From Pseudomonas beijingensis (GTDB lineage: Bacteria; Pseudomonadota; Gammaproteobacteria; Pseudomonadales; Pseudomonadaceae), in contig NZ_CP117425.1 of NCBI RefSeq assembly GCF_030687295.1, positions 2,112,001-2,176,000 on the forward strand: a stretch of DNA of 64,000 nucleotides, given 5' to 3'. A model generated the notes under the pieces. The model made no database searches. It had not been told where the DNA came from and saw only the letters and a list, made by a program, of their open reading frames with translations. Position numbers and translations under genes: made by a program. Numbering within the stretch: position 1 is the stretch's first letter; each line of letters starts with the position of its first letter. Shown one piece after another: positions 59,229 to 64,000 of the stretch.

Positions 59229-60875
59229 ATGCAAGACTGGCAACGCTCGGTGATCTACCAGATCTATCCCAAGAGTTTCTACAGCCATGGCGGCCAGGCC
59301 ACCGGTGATTTGCTGGGGGTGGTGGACAAGCTCGACTACTTGCACTGGCTGGGTGTGGACTACCTGTGGCTGACGCCGTTCCTGCGTTCGCCGCAGCGGG
59401 ACAATGGCTACGACATCAGCGACTACTACGCCATCGATCCCAGCTACGGCACCATGGCCGACTGCGAATTGTTGATCGCCGAGGCGCGCAAGCGCGGTAT
59501 CAAGCTGATGCTCGACATCGTGGTCAATCACACCTCCATCGAGCATCCCTGGTTCCAGGCCGCCCGCAGCAGCCTCGACAACCCGTACCGCGATTTCTAT
59601 ATCTGGCGGGACCAGCCGAACACCTGGGAGTCCAAGTTCGGCGGCTCGGCCTGGGAGTACGAAGCGCAGACCGGCCAGTATTACCTGCACCTGTTCGACC
59701 ATACCCAGGCCGACCTGAACTGGGACAACCCCCAGGTGCGCGCCGAAGTGTTCAAGATGATGCGTTTCTGGCGGGACAAGGGGGTAGGGGGCTTTCGTCT
59801 CGATGTGATCAACCTGATCTCCAAGCCAGCCGACTTCCCTGACGACCACACCGATGGCCGGCGCTTCTACACCGACGGCCCCAACGTGCACCGCTACCTG
59901 CAGGAAATGCATCGGGAAGTCTTCGAGGGTTTCGACCTGATCAACGTCGGTGAGATGTCGTCCACCAGCCTTGAGCACTGTGTTCGTTACTCCTGTCTGG
60001 CTTCGCGCGAACTGTCGATGACCTTCAATTTCCATCACTTGAAGGTGGATTACCCGAACCTGCAAAAGTGGGTGCGGGCCGACTTCGATTTTCTCGAGCT
60101 CAAACGCATCCTGTCCGACTGGCAGGTCGGCATGCAGGCCGGTGACGGTTGGAATGCGCTGTTCTGGTGTAACCATGACCAGCCGCGGGTGGTGTCGCGG
60201 TTTGGTGATGACGGTGAATACCGCGTGCCTTCGGCGAAGATGCTCGCCACGGCGTTGCACTTTCTCCAAGGCACGCCGTTCGTGTACCAGGGCGAGGAAT
60301 TGGGCATGACCAATCCGGGCTTCGAGCACATCGAGCAATACCGCGATGTGGAAACCCTGAACATCTATCGCCTCAAGCGCAACGCCGGCGTATCCGAAGC
60401 CGAGGCCATGGCACCGATCATGCAGAAGTCCCGTGACAACGGGCGCACGCCGATGCAATGGAATGCTGGGCCGAACGCGGGTTTCAGCAGGGTCGAGCCC
60501 TGGATTGGCGTGCCGGCCAACGCCGCTTTCATCAATGTCGAGCAACAACAAGAAGACGCGACCTCGGTGTTGCATTACTACCGTGAGCTGATCGCCCTGC
60601 GTCGCAGCGAAGCCTTGATCCAGGACGGCGTCTACCGCCTGCTGCTGCCTGAGCATCCGCACGTGTGGGCGTACCTGCGCGAAGGGCAGGGGGAGCGTCT
60701 GCTGGTCGTCAGCCATTTTTATGGGGGCGACTGCGAGGTGGAACTGCCCGAAGGGATTCTCACCCATGACACGAAACAACGCTGGGTGATCGGCAACTAC
60801 GAGGCCGGCGAACACCGATACCGACGGCTGCGTCTGCGGCCCTACGAGTCGTTCGTGCTGCACTTGAGCGACTGA
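59229..60875 (+). CDS. treC: Trehalose-6-phosphate hydrolase
   Basis: 548 residues, GH13 alpha-amylase family, start MQDWQRSVIYQIYPKSFYS with AAGGAA upstream. Catalytic residues are in FRLDVINL (Asp), NVGEMSS (Glu) and WCNHDQPR (Asp). It splits trehalose-6-phosphate into glucose and glucose-6-phosphate. The frame is open upstream only across the REP. Confidence 0.93.
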   Translation: MQDWQRSVIYQIYPKSFYSHGGQATGDLLGVVDKLDYLHWLGVDYLWLTPFLRSPQRDNGYDISDYYAIDPSYGTMADCELLIAEARKRGIKLMLDIVVNHTSIEHPWFQAARSSLDNPYRDFYIWRDQPNTWESKFGGSAWEYEAQTGQYYLHLFDHTQADLNWDNPQVRAEVFKMMRFWRDKGVGGFRLDVINLISKPADFPDDHTDGRRFYTDGPNVHRYLQEMHREVFEGFDLINVGEMSSTSLEHCVRYSCLASRELSMTFNFHHLKVDYPNLQKWVRADFDFLELKRILSDWQVGMQAGDGWNALFWCNHDQPRVVSRFGDDGEYRVPSAKMLATALHFLQGTPFVYQGEELGMTNPGFEHIEQYRDVETLNIYRLKRNAGVSEAEAMAPIMQKSRDNGRTPMQWNAGPNAGFSRVEPWIGVPANAAFINVEQQQEDATSVLHYYRELIALRRSEALIQDGVYRLLLPEHPHVWAYLREGQGERLLVVSHFYGGDCEVELPEGILTHDTKQRWVIGNYEAGEHRYRRLRLRPYESFVLHLSD

Positions 60876-60999
60876 ATAAAAAACTTCCCCTGACCCAGGC
60901 TCTGCCTGACAGCGAACACGTTGCGCCAGACGCATCGTGGGCCCTTTGTCGTCAACCAAACGGCAAATAGGGGGAAGTCATGGAGCAAAAAAACAATAA

Positions 61000-62241
<1,242 letters not shown>

Positions 62242-62312
62242 CCCGTGTAGCGCGGGTCGCTGATCGCTGCGTGCCCGCGATGCGAAAAGAATAGACAGCA
62301 GCAGGTGAAGTC

Positions 62313-64000
62313 ATGAACACAACGCAACCTTTGCAATTGCTCGCACCGCTGTCCGGGGTCCTGATGCCTTTGGACAGTGTGCCGGATCCAGTCTTCTCCA
62401 GCCGTGTGGTGGGGGATGGCATCTGCATCGATCCGACCTCGCAGACCCTTTGCGCGCCGCTGTCCGGCGTCATCGGCACACTTCAGGACAGCGCCCATGC
62501 GGTGAGTATCACCGCTGACAACGGTGTCCAGGTACTGATGCACATCGGCCTGGACACGGTCAACCTGGCGGGTAAGGGCTTCACCTCGCGGGTGGCAATG
62601 GGGCAACGGGTCGAGGCCGGCCAGCCGCTGATCGATTTCGATGCCGACTACATCGCCTTGCATGCGCGCAGTCTGTTGACGCTGATGCTGGTGGTCAGCG
62701 GCGAACCCTTCCGCCTACTTGTGGACGAGGCGACTTGCGTCGAAAGCGGCACGCCGTTGTTGCAGGTACGCTCAGGTGAGCAAGGGGCGGTTGATGAGGC
62801 GCAGCAGGGCTCGGTGCTGTTTTCCCGGCCGCTGATCGTGCCCAATGAAAGCGGCCTGCATGCCCGTCCTGCCGCGGTGCTCGCCCAAGCGGCCAAGGGG
62901 TTCGAGGCCACTATTCAACTGCATAAACAGCAAGCCAGCGCCAACGCCAAGTCCCTGGTGGCGATCATGGCGTTGCAGACGGCCAAGGGTGACCGCGTGC
63001 AGATCAGTGCCGTCGGCCCCCAGGCCGGGCAGGCCATCGAGGCGTTGGAACAGTTGCTGCTGTCGGGATGCGGCGAAACGGTGCAAGCGCCGCTGGCGTT
63101 GGAGCCGACCATGACCGTCGAACCGTCGCTGCCCAGCCGGCTGCGGGGCGTCTGCGCGTCGTCCGGTTCGGCGTTTGGCGAAGTGGTCCAGATCGCCTCC
63201 CAGGTGTGGGACATCGACGAGGCGGGCGGCGGCATCGAGGCTGAGCAGGCGGCCCTGGATCAAGCATTGGAGCAGGCGACGCAAGCCTTGAAGGCTTTGC
63301 AGGACGAGGCGGCGGGCAGCGTCCAGGCGCAGATTTTTCGGGCCCATCAAGAGTTGTTGGAAGACCCCACCTTGCTGGAGCAGGCCCAAGCCTTGATCGC
63401 CGAGGGCAAGAGCGCGGCATTCGCCTGGAAAACCGCCACCGAGGCGAGCGCCGCGCTGTTCCAGCAATCGGGCAGCGCTTTGCTGGCCGAGCGCGCAACG
63501 GACCTGGCCGATGTCGGGCAACGGGTGCTCAAGCTGATCCTGGGGGTGCAGGACAACGCCTGGAACCTGCCTGAACAGGCGATCCTGGTGGCCGAGCAAC
63601 TGACGCCGTCCCAGACCGCCAGCCTCGACACCTCACGCATCGCCGGTTTCGTCACCGTGGGCGGCGGCGCTACCAGCCATGTCGCGATCCTGGCCCGTGC
63701 GCTGGGCCTGCCCTCGTTGTGTGGCGTGGCGCAATCCGTGCTGGCCCTGGATAACGGCACCCGGGTGTTGCTGGACGCCGACGGCGGCGAATTGCACGTC
63801 AATCCGGAGCAGGTCCTGATCGAGCAACGTCAGGCCGCGGGTGACCGGCAGCGCCAGCGACATCAGCGTGACCTGGAACAGTCGGCCCTGGCGGCTCGGA
63901 CCCTTGACGGCCATCGCGTCGAAGTCAGTGCCAATGTTGGGTCGCTGCGGGACGTGGAGCAGGCCATGGCCCTGGGAGGCGAAGGCGTGGGACTGTTGCG
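62313..64000 (+). CDS. PTS multiphosphoryl protein EIIA(Glc-like)-HPr-EI, 3' truncated by window
   Basis: At least 562 residues, open at the window end. Three phosphotransfer domains in order: EIIA (phospho-His77 in LMHIGLDTV), HPr (His183 in ESGLHARPA) and EI (His456 in GGATSHVAILARAL), then the start of the PEP-binding barrel (GGEGVGLLR). It passes phosphate from PEP to TreP. Fused PTS proteins are usual in pseudomonads. Confidence 0.93.
   Translation, partial: MNTTQPLQLLAPLSGVLMPLDSVPDPVFSSRVVGDGICIDPTSQTLCAPLSGVIGTLQDSAHAVSITADNGVQVLMHIGLDTVNLAGKGFTSRVAMGQRVEAGQPLIDFDADYIALHARSLLTLMLVVSGEPFRLLVDEATCVESGTPLLQVRSGEQGAVDEAQQGSVLFSRPLIVPNESGLHARPAAVLAQAAKGFEATIQLHKQQASANAKSLVAIMALQTAKGDRVQISAVGPQAGQAIEALEQLLLSGCGETVQAPLALEPTMTVEPSLPSRLRGVCASSGSAFGEVVQIASQVWDIDEAGGGIEAEQAALDQALEQATQALKALQDEAAGSVQAQIFRAHQELLEDPTLLEQAQALIAEGKSAAFAWKTATEASAALFQQSGSALLAERATDLADVGQRVLKLILGVQDNAWNLPEQAILVAEQLTPSQTASLDTSRIAGFVTVGGGATSHVAILARALGLPSLCGVAQSVLALDNGTRVLLDADGGELHVNPEQVLIEQRQAAGDRQRQRHQRDLEQSALAARTLDGHRVEVSANVGSLRDVEQAMALGGEGVGLL

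Overview
The window looks like a chromosomal segment of a fluorescent-group Pseudomonas. The gene order queA-tgt-yajC-secDF, the isc cluster, ndk-rlmN-pilF-rodZ-ispG-hisS-yfgM-bamB-der and guaBA is typical of that genus. The coding regions are GC-rich, and short palindromic repeats of the Pseudomonas REP type (core GAGCGAGCTTGCTCGCGA or GGGAGCAAGCTCCCTCGCC) sit in many intergenic gaps. The species is inferred from resemblance only.

Layout. 1-1.8 kb: 3' end of a TonB-dependent receptor, convergent with a PAS-GGDEF diguanylate cyclase whose N-terminus may be frameshifted. 1.9-3.4 kb: a divergent pair, a small GIY-YIG-like protein and an unknown protein. 3.5-6.6 kb: rof, a DUF2024 gene, a DapA-like lyase and a class II aldolase on the minus strand, divergent from an XRE-cupin regulator with a palindromic operator between them. 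6.8-8.0 kb: two small membrane proteins. 8.1-11.1 kb: two near-identical copies of a roughly 300-nt leader plus a DUF6124-type gene, flanking a bacteriocin (colicin E3-type rRNase domain) and its candidate immunity gene. 11.3-15.2 kb: an AT-richer defence-like island with an OLD/GajA-like nuclease, a compact UvrD-like helicase overlapping it, and a DUF559-type nuclease. 16.0-52.6 kb: mostly core genes, covering tRNA-Leu, tRNA queuosine modification and protein secretion, cysteine and Fe-S assembly, tRNA/rRNA modification, cell-shape and envelope factors, a transaminase/omega-amidase pair, leuA with a candidate leader peptide, xseA and guaBA. 52.7-56.5 kb: an accessory block downstream of guaA with a Doc-type toxin-antitoxin pair, decayed sequence and an orphan 690-aa gene with a TerD-like end. 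56.7-64 kb: a trehalose PTS locus (treR, treP, treC, LamB-type porin, EIIA-HPr-EI fusion) in which treR is broken by two small insertions.

How the parts work together. The isc genes form one Fe-S assembly operon, with an IscR-type site over the iscR promoter. queA-tgt make queuosine tRNA and are followed by the SecDF-YajC translocation accessory complex. The trehalose genes cover outer-membrane entry, PTS phosphorylation and import, hydrolysis and the soluble phosphotransfer chain. With treR disrupted, their twin operators may be unoccupied.

The least explained elements are the duplicated DUF6124 leader, which can form mutually exclusive helices and shows a compensatory base-pair change between its copies, and the compact Gabija-like defence pair next to a solitary nuclease.
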